Origin: Gemmatales bacterium
GTDB lineage: Bacteria; Planctomycetota; Planctomycetia; Gemmatales; HRBIN36
Direction of reading: 5' to 3'
NCBI GenBank assembly: GCA_025060195.1
Contig: JANXCQ010000033.1
Coordinates: 1-40,571 of the forward strand
DNA length: 40,571 nt
Positions 1 to 9,200 of the stretch are shown piece after piece; position 1 is the stretch's first letter, and every line of letters begins with the position of its first letter. The translations under genes were made by a program, and so were the position numbers. Below the pieces are notes generated by a model. It saw only the letters and a program-made list of their open reading frames with translations, did no database searches and was not told where the DNA came from.

Positions 1-1
1 G

Positions 2-3000
2 CCCGTGGTGACCGTGCCCACCGCCCAAGCGACGGCCACGAACGCGCCGCTGACGTTCTCGACAGCCAACGGCAACGCGCTATCCGTAACCGATGTGGAT
101 GCCGGCGGTAATACCATTTCCTTCGTCTTGTCAGTCACCAACGGCCGCTTGAACCTGACGCCTGTCGGCTCGCTCTCGATCACGGGAAACAATAGTTCGA
201 CCATCAGCGGCACGGGTACCATCGCCGACCTGAACGCGGCTCTGGGCAACGGCCTGACCTTCACGCCGAACAACAACTTCATCGGCCGAGCCGTCCTCAA
301 CCTTAGCGTGAACGACCAGGGCCACGCGGGGAGCGGCGGACCGCAGAGCGATTCGAAGAGCGTGGTCATCGCTGTTGGTATGCCCAATAACACGGCGCCC
401 GTCATTGCCGCGCCCAATGTCACGCAAACTACGCTCGAAGATACGCCGCTCGTTTTCAACCTGGCCAACGGCAACCGCATTTCCATTTCCGACGCCGATG
501 CCGACCCCAATCTCGATATCTTCCAAGTTACTCTGAACGTTACTGCAGGACGGTTATTCCTGTCCACGACAACCGGCTTGACGTTCACAGCGGGAAACAA
601 CGGCACCGATAACATGACCTTCCGCGGGACCATTGCCGCTATCAACGCCGCTCTGGACAACCTCACCTGGACACCCCCGCCCAATGCCCACGGTTCGCCC
701 TTGGCCACGCTGAACATCAGCGTGAGCGACCTGGGTCACTTCGGGCCAGGTGGGCCACTCTCAGATAATGAAAGTTTCAACATCAACGTTCTGGCGGTGA
801 ACGATCCGCCCGGTGCTTACGTCCCGCCGCAACAGAGCATCCTCCCGGACACGGGCCTAGTCTTCTCCTTGGCCAATGGTAACGCCTTCAATTTCTCGGA
901 CATGGAGGTTCCTGCTAATGGCTTGATTGACGTAACTGTGAGCGTGGACCAAGGTACGTTGCATTTGCCTAATGTCGCCGGTCTGACCTTCCTGGCCGGG
1001 GCGAATAACACCTCCTCGTTCACTATTCGCGGTCAACGCAATGTCGTCGTCGCCCGGCTCGATGGTCTGGTGTATAGACCTCCCGTGGGATTCACAGGTA
1101 CGGTGACGCTCACGTACAACGTCAACGATGTGGGGCAATCGGGCCAAGGCGGCGCTAAGGATGACACGAAGACGGTGCTCATTACCGTGGGAGCGGCCAA
1201 CCAACCGCCGACCATTACAGTGCCCGGCCCGCAGACGACCAACCGCGACACCCCGTTGACACTTCCCGCCATCACCATTGCCGACCCCGACCTCGGTAGC
1301 AACCCGATCGAAGTTACCGTGGCAGTCACCGCCGGCACGGTGACCCTGGCCAACACCGCAGGTCTGACCTTCGCCCCAGGTCATAGTGCTAGCGGTTCGC
1401 GCCTCACCTTCACAGGCAGTCTCAGCGCAGTCAACGCTGCTCTCAACGGTGTGGTGTTCACTCCGCCCCTGGATTACGATGGGCCGGTCGTACTGACCAT
1501 CTATGCCAACGACCTGGGCAGCACGGGAATTGGTGGTCCATTGGCTCGTGCCAACAGCGTACTGATCAACGTTGTCCCGGTGAATAGCCGGCCCACTGCC
1601 AGCCCGCAAACTCAGTCGCTCACCATTGCCGAAGACGCAGGCGCCCAGTCGGTCAACGTCCAGTATAACTACGTCACGCCCGGTGGCGGTTTGCATGAAC
1701 ATACTCAGAATCTGACGCTTGCCGTCTCGACCAACAATCCCGCGCTGTTCAGTAGCCTGGCGGTGTCTCCTACGAGTATCTCAGGTGGTTCGGGCGCTTA
1801 TCCCGTCAATCCGCTGCTGACGATCAACTTCACGCCGGCGGACAACGCTTATGGCACAGCGGAAATCTACGTTACCTTCACCGATAACGGTACGCCCGCC
1901 TTATCCTTGCAAACGCTCGCCCTCCAGCTGACCATTACTCCAGTTAATGATGCCCCCGTGCTCAATCCTGACGCCGACTCCAGCCAGCCGGGTAATCAAC
2001 CCTGGAGCCTGGGTTCGATTCTGGAAGATACTCCTGTGGCCAGCAATACCGGCGTGTCCATTCGGCAATTCATCGCCAGTAATGTTGGCATGATCACCGA
2101 CCCCGACGACCAACCGCCTGGCTACTTCGACCCGCGGGGCATCGCTATCGTCGGTTACGATAACTCCAACGGACAATGGCAGTACAGTACGAACGGCGGC
2201 ACTTCGTGGAATCCGCTACCCACGATCAATCCGGGCCAAGGCTTCCTGCTTGCTGCCGATGCCGCCGATCAGAATCGCATTCGTTTCCTGCCTAACGCCC
2301 ATTGGAATAACAACATCGGTCCCTTAGCCACGATTACCTTCCGTGCCTGGGATCAATCCAATGGCCCTGCTCTCAATGGAACGGTGCAGAGCCTTCCGCC
2401 TAACGGAACCCCGCCGACCGATACGAGCCCCTATAGCCAAGCCAGTGCCCAGGCAGTGTTCCACGTTACACCCGTCAACGACGCGCCCGTTGTCGGCAGC
2501 GTATCCACGTCCTGGACCAACCCCGTGCATGAGGATGAATATCAGCCTTACGACGCCACTAAGCCGTACTTGCAAATCACGCTCAGTAACCTCCAGCCTG
2601 GCCCAGCGGCAGCCACGGATGAGAGCGGCCAGACGATGACCGTGTCGGCAGTGCTGCAAAACGTTACCGGCAGCATCGCCGGAACATTCTCCTATAGCAC
2701 CGACGGCGGAGCCTCATTCAGCACTACTCCACCGACGGGTTTATCGGCAGGTGCCAACGTCATCGTCCGCTTTGTTCCGAATCAGAACGTCAACGGTAGC
2801 GCGGATATCATTATTACCATCCAAGACAACGGCGGCACTGCGAACGGCGGTCAAGACAGGACGACAGTAACCCAACAATTGGTCATCGGCGGAGTGAATG
2901 ATGCGCCGACGATTAGCGCACCGGCCAGTGTGAGCACGAACGAAGATACGTCGTACAACTTCACGAGCACCATCAGCATCGCCGATGTGGATGTCAACGA

Positions 3001-5746
3001 AACGCCGGCGCCGAATAACGTTTTGCGTTTGAGTTTGCAGGTTTCCCACGGTGTACTGCAATTAGGCAGCACCGCGGGCCTGACGTTTATTGCGGGCACG
3101 AGCAACAACAGTGGGCACATCGTGGTGGAAGGCACGCTGGCGGCTTTGAACGCCGCTTTGACCAACCTGGTGTACGTCCCCAATACTAACTTCAATACTG
3201 CAACTATTTCTGAAACCTTGCACATCCACGTCGACGATTTAGGCAACACGGGTAGCGGGGGACCGCAGACTGCTACCGCCAACGTCTCCATCATAGTGAA
3301 CGCTGTCAATGATGCGCCTGTCGCCCACGTGCCCGGACCGCAAAGCACGAACGAAGACGTTCCATTAGTATTCAGCCTAGCCAACGGTAATGCTCTCTCC
3401 ATAACTGACGTAGATTCTCAGTATGCTCCGGCGCCGTTTACTGTGCGCTTTACGGTGAGCGTAACTACCGGTACCCTCCAACTCCTCGATGCTACGGGCC
3501 TGACCCTGATTTCCGGGCCAAACGATGGCACCGCCAGCCTGCTAACGTTCGAAGGACCATTAGCTACGGTGAACGCGCGTTTAGCGAATGGGTTGCGTTA
3601 CACGCCGCCTCTCAACTACTTCGGTTCGGCCACGCTGACCTTCACTGTTAACGATTTAGGCAGCCACGGTAGTGGCACGCCACTTTCCGACAGCAAGACG
3701 GTGGCCATTACGATTAACAACGCGAACGATGCCCCCGTGATACAACAAACCACGGCCAATATGACGAGCATTGCCGAGGACACGTTTAACAGCCCCGGCG
3801 ATACGGTGCAATCGCTTGTCCAGCAGTTGAATATCTACGACGTAGATGGCCCCGAAACAGGTATCGCGGTCATCGGGGCCGATGTCAGCAACGGTTACTG
3901 GCAGTTTTCCACCGACAACGGCGTCAACTGGCAGATCCTCGCCAGCAGCACCGTAACACCTTCCGACAGTAATGCACGGGTTTTGCTTGCGAACGCTAAT
4001 ACGCGAATTCGCTTTGTTCCCAATCCCAACTTTTTCGGCACTGCCACGCTAACCATACGGGCTTGGGATCGCTTTGATGGCGCGGGTAATGGCGTAACCA
4101 CTAACATCACCGCGTGGGGCACGGGGGGCAGTTCACCCTACAGCAGCCAGACGGGTACCATCACTATAACTGTCGCGGGAGTCAATGACGCCCCGACGAT
4201 TAGCGCTCCGTCGAGCGTTACCGTCAACGAGGACACTCCGCATATCTTCAGCGGCACCATCACGGTCAACGACATCGACGCGGGGACGGGTAACTTGCGG
4301 GTCACGCTAACCGTGACCAACGGCACACTCACGTTGGGCGATGCCTCTGTCGTTACCATCGTTTCAGGCAGCGATAACAGCCCGAACATGACCATCCAAG
4401 GCACATTAGCCAATCTCAACACCGCGTTGAATGGACTCACTTATCAGCCCAACGCGAATTTCTATGGGAATGACACGCTGACGATCGTGGTCAACGACCA
4501 GGGGAATACTGGAGCCTCTGGAGCGCTCACAGCTAGTCACCAGATCGCCATTACTATCAACACGGTCAACGATGCGCCCGACTTTACAGGCGTGCATAAC
4601 TTGCCGGACATCCTCGAGGATGCCTTCACGAATAACGGCGTTCTGGTGTCGAGTCTGATTGCGGGATTTGTAAGCGATCCTGACGGGCCAGGTTCAGGAG
4701 TTGCCGTCGTTGGCGCCGACGTGAGTAACGGCGTTTGGCAATATTCGCTGAACAATGGCAGCACGTGGTTGCCTTTGGCCAACAGTAGCCTAACACCGAG
4801 CGACGCTCAAGCGCGTGTACTGGCAGCCGATGCGCAAACGCGGATTCGCTTCGTGCCGAATCCGGATTGGTTCGGTACGGCGACACTGACGCTCCGCGCT
4901 TGGGATCAATCGAACGGCGTGAGTAATGGTTCGGTGGTGAATATTACCACGGTGGGTACGGGCGGAGACAAGCCATTTAGCGCCGCAACTCAAGTCGCTA
5001 CGGTCCAGGTGATTCCTGTTAACGATGCGCCCACGGGCACGGCACCGAGCGCTCTATCCCTGGCTGAGGACTCAGGTCAAACCGTGGTGTCCATCACCAA
5101 CATCACGCCGGGCAATAGTTATGAGGACAACCAGGACCTGACTCTGAGCGTCCAAGTTACTAACGTGGTGAGCAGTTTCCCGCAACTGTTTAGCAGTGTG
5201 ATGCTCGACGATACGTCGTTTAGCGGTGGTGCAGGCGTTTGGCCGAAGAGCACATTTCTGCGAATCACGCCGGCACCGAATGCTTTTGGCACGGCCACGA
5301 TTGTAATCACCATCCAAGATAATGGTGGCACGGCCAACGGTGGCAGCAATACGCGAACTTTAACCATCAATGTTACCGTGTACGATGTGCCTGATGCGCC
5401 GCAGGTAACGGTCAATACGTTTACGGCGGTTTCCGAGGGCGGCACGGGTATCATTACTTCGGCCCACTTGCTGGCTACGGACGCCGATCCCTATGATGGC
5501 CCGGCCCAGTTGACTTATACGCTCACAAGCGTGCCGAGCTTTGGTCAACTGAGGCGGAACAGCACTGTGCTCACGGTAGGCAGCACGTTCACCCAGGCAG
5601 ATATCGTTAACAACCTCATTTCTTACACTCATAATGGTAGCGAGAACTTTACGGATAGCTTCTCCTTCCAGCTCAGGGATGCCGCGAACAACGCCGCTCC
5701 CGGCGGGCCGTACACGCTGAATATCCTGATTACTCCTGTCAATGAT
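2..5746 (+). repeat. Tandem cadherin/VCBS-like protein modules
   Basis: This part of the giant gene encodes a run of diverged modules. A common type carries 'EDTPLVF.LANGN.LSITDVD', then 'G.L.L....GLTF..G', then 'LNAAL.GL.Y.P...F.G', and closes near 'V.VNDLG..GSGGP'. A second, longer type carries 'ADVSNG.WQYS..NG..W..L' and 'RIRFVPNP.WFGTATLT.RAWD'; copies lie near 2015-2440, 3769-4150 and 4605-4990. The two types alternate. Repeat borders are judged by eye. Confidence 0.8.
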
Positions 5747-8700
5747 CCGCCGAGTGTAAATTTAGATCCGTCCGCGGCAGGAAACAATTTCGCAGCATCG
5801 TATCCTGTGACCCAGCCCGGGCCGACCATCGTTCCAGCAGTGGCCACGACGGCGACGATTCAGGACGTGGATTCTCCACAATTGAGCGGAGCCGTCATCA
5901 ACCTCGTTCCAAGCACCGTACTCGACGGCACGAATGAATCCTTAGTCATTGACCCAACGGCAGGCGGCACAGTAAGCGGGATCACGGCCACGTATTCCAA
6001 CAACAACCAGACGATCACGCTCAGCGGAGTGGCCAGTCGGACTGACTATGAGAAGGTGTTGCGGACGTTGCAGTATCGCAACAATTTGACGTTCCCAACG
6101 TTAGGCACGCGACAGATTACGGTGCAGGTAAGCGACAATGGCCCGCAGAATCCGTTCCCGCTCCAGAGCCCGCAGGTGACTTCTTTCATCACGCTGGTCG
6201 GGGCGACTCCGCCGGTGCTCGACCTAAACGGCCCTGCGACTGGTGTGGACTATACGGCCAACTTCCCAGCACCGGGGCCGAACTCGGTGGCCATTGTCAA
6301 CACCACCGATTTGACGATCTCCGATGTCGACAGTGCGTTCCTGCGCAGTGCCCAGGCGGTGCTCACCAACCGTCCCGATGGTAACGCCTTTGAAAGTCTG
6401 TCGGTCAACGCCGCTTTAGCCAGCTCGCTAGGGTTGACCGTATCGTATAACCCGAGCACAGGCGTGTTGAGTATCACGGGCGATAGACCGATTGCCGATT
6501 ACGTTCAGCTGCTGAAAACTCTGGCTTACAGCAACAACAAGGTATTTCCCGATCTGGCGCAGCGAGTGGTTCACGTCACCGTGTCCGACGGATATAGCAC
6601 CAGTAACTTAGCGGTGGCGCGGGTCAACATACCAGGCGCGGCACTGCCGAGCTTCAACTTAGGCTGGCCAGTGCCGCCCGCCTTCCAAACGCCAGGTCCT
6701 AGCACCACGCCGATTACCAACCCGGCCAGTGCCACGGTGAGCGATCCGGACAGTCCGTGGCTGAATTTCATGCGCATCACGCTACTGAATCGCCCGGATG
6801 GTACCCAGGAATTTCTGAGCGTCAACACGGGCGGCACGGGGCTGACGGCCAATTATAACTCCGCTGCGGGGGTTCTGACCATTTCGGGGCCTCGTCCGCG
6901 CAGCGAATTTGAAACTGTCTTCCGCACCCTCCAGTATTCTAACAATAAGTTTTGGCCCACGCTCACCCCGCGCACGGTGCAAATCGAAGTGGACGATGGT
7001 TATCACACGGTCGTCGGAACGACAACGTTGCAGTTCATTGGCGGCGCCTCGCCTACAGTGGACTTGAACGGCCCGGCCGTTAATACGGGATTCGTAGTCA
7101 GTGTGGGGACGCCTGGGCCGGTTACCGTGTATATTGTGGATACCTCCCAGGCTACGCTGAGCGATGACAGCAACCATCTTGACCGCCTGGAAGTCGTGTT
7201 GAACGCCCCGCCGGATGGTGCCCAGGAGTTTATCCAACTGGATAGCAACGGCACTAGCGGCACGGGTTTGACAGTAACGCCGATTACGAATGGTATCCGC
7301 ATTCAGGGAAGTGCCCCCAGGCCGGTCAGTGAATTTATCACCGTGCTGCGACGGTTGCAGTATGTAAACAACCGGCTCTATCCTACGCCTACGCCGCGAA
7401 CCATCAACGTGACGGCATACGATGGTTATGGCAGTGCGACGGCCACAGCCACGGTGAACTTTACCGGTCCACAAGTGACACCTACGGTGGACTTGAACGG
7501 CTCGGCGACTGTTGGTACCGGCTTTACTGCGAACGTTCAGACTCCTGGCCCGGCCACGGTTTATATCGTCAACACCGATAGCATGACGGGGGCGTTTATT
7601 ACGGACGCCGATAGCCCCATGTTGGATTACATGGACGTGGTGCTGACGAATCCGCTCAATTCGGGTCAAGAGTTGGTTCAACTCGATGCTTCGGGAACCA
7701 CGGGCACAAATTTGACGATCACCACAATTACTAACGGTATCCGCATTCAGGGAAGCAGTCCGCAACCGATCAACGATTTCATCACGGTCTTGCGCCGCTT
7801 ACAGTACAAGAACACGGCGACTTGGCCGAATCCCACGCCGCGAACCATCACCGTCTCGGTAAACGATGGTTATAACACGAGCACAGTGACGGCCACGGTG
7901 AACTTCATCGGTTGGCAACAGCCACCCAGTGTGGACTTGAATGGTGGCTCCAGCGGGATCAACCATACGGTTAATTTCGCGGTAGGTGGCGTGTTCGTTG
8001 CTCCCGGCGCGTTGGTCAACGATGCCGACAGCCCGCAGTTGAACCGCATTACGGTGCGGCTGATGAATCGGCCCGATGGGAGCAATGAGGGATTGGTGGC
8101 TACTGGCTCGGGCTCGGTTACTGTGTTGCCTTATAATCCCAGCACAGGCGTGCTCACGTTAGTGGGCCCAGCACCGCTTGGACAGTTCCAGCAGGTTTTA
8201 CGGACGGTGCGGTACGTCAACAGTAGTCCAGTGCCGAGCCCTGATAGTCGCACTATTCAGGTCACCGCCCAGGATGGCTACAACTCAAGCACAGTAGCTT
8301 TATCCACGGTGAACTTCCCCGCCCTGATGACGCTGCCGAATCCGAACGGGAGTGGCAGTGCCCTCTATGTGATCGGCACGCCGGGCAACGACACGATCTT
8401 AGCTCGGCCCGCAGGGAGTAATGGCTTCCAGGTGGTGCGGAACGGTTCCTCGCTCGGGACGTTTAGCCTCTCGACATATCGCCGTCTGATCGTGCGAGGC
8501 TTGGGGGGCAACGACAGTATTGAGGTCGAGCGGACGCTGAACTTGACGAGCATCCTTGACGGAGGTCCGGGCAACGACTTATTGTTAGGGGGCGCTGCCG
8601 CTGATGTGTTGCTCGGCGGCGCCGGGAATGATGCGCTTTATGGTCGAGGCGGGCGTGACCTGCTCATTGGCGGCAGCGGCGTGGACGCTCTGTACGGACA

Positions 8701-9001
8701 CGAACCGGGGCAAGCTCAGGTTGGTAGCGACCAGGATATCCTGATTGGCGACAGCACGGTGCATGATAACGATCTGGTCAACCTCGCCCGGATCATTGAC
8801 CGTTGGGCGGGAACGGGAGCCTACACGGCTCGAATCAGCGCTTTGTTGACGGGCAGCGGTGTGCCCAGGCTCAACCCCGCTGACATCATCCTCGATAACG
8901 CAATTGACCAACTGACCGGCGGCTGGGATCAGGACTGGTTCTTCCGCCTCAACAACCAAGACGTGCTCACCGACCGCGTCTTTTCCGAGCGTGTGAACTG
9001 A
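2..9001 (+). CDS. Giant multi-repeat (cadherin/VCBS-like plus RTX-like) surface or secreted protein, 5' end missing
   Basis: The frame is open from the left edge, so at least 2,999 residues of a longer protein are visible and the true start and any signal peptide lie outside. Three parts can be seen. Residues about 1-1914 are beta-rich modules of roughly 100-150 residues, many joined by 'NDAP' and 'EDT' signatures typical of cadherin/VCBS-like domains. Residues about 1915-2770 are six copies of another module that opens with PxVDLNG-like sequence. Residues about 2850-2900 are glycine-aspartate RTX-type repeats (GGxGNDxLxG). The tail ends in a DVLTDRVFSERVN segment. Such proteins are usually calcium-dependent adhesins or cell-surface proteins; the export route cannot be read here. 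The next gene starts 199 bases downstream, after a weak hairpin. Function beyond adhesion or surface structure is inference. The reading frame is certain, the family call good. Confidence 0.9.
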   Translation, partial: PVVTVPTAQATATNAPLTFSTANGNALSVTDVDAGGNTISFVLSVTNGRLNLTPVGSLSITGNNSSTISGTGTIADLNAALGNGLTFTPNNNFIGRAVLNLSVNDQGHAGSGGPQSDSKSVVIAVGMPNNTAPVIAAPNVTQTTLEDTPLVFNLANGNRISISDADADPNLDIFQVTLNVTAGRLFLSTTTGLTFTAGNNGTDNMTFRGTIAAINAALDNLTWTPPPNAHGSPLATLNISVSDLGHFGPGGPLSDNESFNINVLAVNDPPGAYVPPQQSILPDTGLVFSLANGNAFNFSDMEVPANGLIDVTVSVDQGTLHLPNVAGLTFLAGANNTSSFTIRGQRNVVVARLDGLVYRPPVGFTGTVTLTYNVNDVGQSGQGGAKDDTKTVLITVGAANQPPTITVPGPQTTNRDTPLTLPAITIADPDLGSNPIEVTVAVTAGTVTLANTAGLTFAPGHSASGSRLTFTGSLSAVNAALNGVVFTPPLDYDGPVVLTIYANDLGSTGIGGPLARANSVLINVVPVNSRPTASPQTQSLTIAEDAGAQSVNVQYNYVTPGGGLHEHTQNLTLAVSTNNPALFSSLAVSPTSISGGSGAYPVNPLLTINFTPADNAYGTAEIYVTFTDNGTPALSLQTLALQLTITPVNDAPVLNPDADSSQPGNQPWSLGSILEDTPVASNTGVSIRQFIASNVGMITDPDDQPPGYFDPRGIAIVGYDNSNGQWQYSTNGGTSWNPLPTINPGQGFLLAADAADQNRIRFLPNAHWNNNIGPLATITFRAWDQSNGPALNGTVQSLPPNGTPPTDTSPYSQASAQAVFHVTPVNDAPVVGSVSTSWTNPVHEDEYQPYDATKPYLQITLSNLQPGPAAATDESGQTMTVSAVLQNVTGSIAGTFSYSTDGGASFSTTPPTGLSAGANVIVRFVPNQNVNGSADIIITIQDNGGTANGGQDRTTVTQQLVIGGVNDAPTISAPASVSTNEDTSYNFTSTISIADVDVNETPAPNNVLRLSLQVSHGVLQLGSTAGLTFIAGTSNNSGHIVVEGTLAALNAALTNLVYVPNTNFNTATISETLHIHVDDLGNTGSGGPQTATANVSIIVNAVNDAPVAHVPGPQSTNEDVPLVFSLANGNALSITDVDSQYAPAPFTVRFTVSVTTGTLQLLDATGLTLISGPNDGTASLLTFEGPLATVNARLANGLRYTPPLNYFGSATLTFTVNDLGSHGSGTPLSDSKTVAITINNANDAPVIQQTTANMTSIAEDTFNSPGDTVQSLVQQLNIYDVDGPETGIAVIGADVSNGYWQFSTDNGVNWQILASSTVTPSDSNARVLLANANTRIRFVPNPNFFGTATLTIRAWDRFDGAGNGVTTNITAWGTGGSSPYSSQTGTITITVAGVNDAPTISAPSSVTVNEDTPHIFSGTITVNDIDAGTGNLRVTLTVTNGTLTLGDASVVTIVSGSDNSPNMTIQGTLANLNTALNGLTYQPNANFYGNDTLTIVVNDQGNTGASGALTASHQIAITINTVNDAPDFTGVHNLPDILEDAFTNNGVLVSSLIAGFVSDPDGPGSGVAVVGADVSNGVWQYSLNNGSTWLPLANSSLTPSDAQARVLAADAQTRIRFVPNPDWFGTATLTLRAWDQSNGVSNGSVVNITTVGTGGDKPFSAATQVATVQVIPVNDAPTGTAPSALSLAEDSGQTVVSITNITPGNSYEDNQDLTLSVQVTNVVSSFPQLFSSVMLDDTSFSGGAGVWPKSTFLRITPAPNAFGTATIVITIQDNGGTANGGSNTRTLTINVTVYDVPDAPQVTVNTFTAVSEGGTGIITSAHLLATDADPYDGPAQLTYTLTSVPSFGQLRRNSTVLTVGSTFTQADIVNNLISYTHNGSENFTDSFSFQLRDAANNAAPGGPYTLNILITPVNDPPSVNLDPSAAGNNFAASYPVTQPGPTIVPAVATTATIQDVDSPQLSGAVINLVPSTVLDGTNESLVIDPTAGGTVSGITATYSNNNQTITLSGVASRTDYEKVLRTLQYRNNLTFPTLGTRQITVQVSDNGPQNPFPLQSPQVTSFITLVGATPPVLDLNGPATGVDYTANFPAPGPNSVAIVNTTDLTISDVDSAFLRSAQAVLTNRPDGNAFESLSVNAALASSLGLTVSYNPSTGVLSITGDRPIADYVQLLKTLAYSNNKVFPDLAQRVVHVTVSDGYSTSNLAVARVNIPGAALPSFNLGWPVPPAFQTPGPSTTPITNPASATVSDPDSPWLNFMRITLLNRPDGTQEFLSVNTGGTGLTANYNSAAGVLTISGPRPRSEFETVFRTLQYSNNKFWPTLTPRTVQIEVDDGYHTVVGTTTLQFIGGASPTVDLNGPAVNTGFVVSVGTPGPVTVYIVDTSQATLSDDSNHLDRLEVVLNAPPDGAQEFIQLDSNGTSGTGLTVTPITNGIRIQGSAPRPVSEFITVLRRLQYVNNRLYPTPTPRTINVTAYDGYGSATATATVNFTGPQVTPTVDLNGSATVGTGFTANVQTPGPATVYIVNTDSMTGAFITDADSPMLDYMDVVLTNPLNSGQELVQLDASGTTGTNLTITTITNGIRIQGSSPQPINDFITVLRRLQYKNTATWPNPTPRTITVSVNDGYNTSTVTATVNFIGWQQPPSVDLNGGSSGINHTVNFAVGGVFVAPGALVNDADSPQLNRITVRLMNRPDGSNEGLVATGSGSVTVLPYNPSTGVLTLVGPAPLGQFQQVLRTVRYVNSSPVPSPDSRTIQVTAQDGYNSSTVALSTVNFPALMTLPNPNGSGSALYVIGTPGNDTILARPAGSNGFQVVRNGSSLGTFSLSTYRRLIVRGLGGNDSIEVERTLNLTSILDGGPGNDLLLGGAAADVLLGGAGNDALYGRGGRDLLIGGSGVDALYGHEPGQAQVGSDQDILIGDSTVHDNDLVNLARIIDRWAGTGAYTARISALLTGSGVPRLNPADIILDNAIDQLTGGWDQDWFFRLNNQDVLTDRVFSERVN
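5747..8318 (+). repeat. Six tandem PxVDLNG-type modules of about 140 residues
   Basis: Copies begin near 5747, 6209, 6644, 7049, 7478 and 7922, a spacing of about 405-460 bases. Each starts with a short hydrophobic 'P.VDLNG' segment, has 'PGP...IV', a 'DADSP.L' turn, 'V.LTNRPDG.QE.L', and ends in 'F...LRTLQY.NN...P...PRTI.V...DGY'. Copies four and five are the most alike: both carry 'TNGIRIQGS' and 'FITVLRRLQY', with matching DNA near 7289 and 7728, which points to a recent duplication. I cannot name a Pfam family for this module with confidence. Confidence 0.8.
8561..8704 (+). repeat. RTX/hemolysin-type calcium-binding nonapeptide repeats
   Basis: About five consecutive GGxGxDxLx-like units are encoded (GGPGNDLLL, GGAAADVLL, GGAGNDALY, GRGGRDLLI, GGSGVDALY). 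In known proteins such repeats bind calcium in a parallel beta-roll and often mark type I secretion substrates. The array is short and partly degenerate (AAAD, GGRD), so calcium binding is likely but secretion by type I is only inferred. Confidence 0.8.
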
Positions 9002-9030
9002 TCGAAAGTTTTGTCGCTAATCTGGTATTG

Positions 9031-9048
9031 CTCGAAGCGAGTTTTTTT
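9031..9048 (+). terminator. Weak hairpin with T7 tract after the giant gene
   Basis: CTCG at 9031-9034 pairs with CGAG at 9038-9041 around an AAG loop, followed by seven T. It lies 30 bases after the stop codon, where an intrinsic terminator is expected. The stem is only four base pairs, so this is a weak candidate. Confidence 0.35.
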
Positions 9049-9200
9049 GTTAGCGGTAGAAATAGTCTGCGCTTGACTAAGTCCGGAGGTAGCGCTTCTG
9101 CGAAATGGCACGCAACGCTTCGGACGTTGCATTACCTCGGCAGGCGAGTAGCTATCAACAAGAAGGAGTGGCAGGACGCGCAAACAAGCTGTCAGGGAAG

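Noticed and set aside
857..1702. 281-residue open frame on the minus strand inside the giant gene
   Set aside because: It is antisense to clear repeat-module coding sequence, has no ribosome binding site and gives an arginine/glycine-rich protein typical of a shadow frame in GC-rich DNA.
6782..7765. 327-residue minus-strand open frame over the six-copy repeat
   Set aside because: It mirrors the repeated coding sequence on the plus strand; its own repeats come from that, not from selection on this frame.
9081..9105. ATG at 9105 with GGAGGT as the lpxK start
   Set aside because: The spacing of 14 bases is long and the extra 32 residues do not look like LpxK; kept as an alternative, not as the main call.
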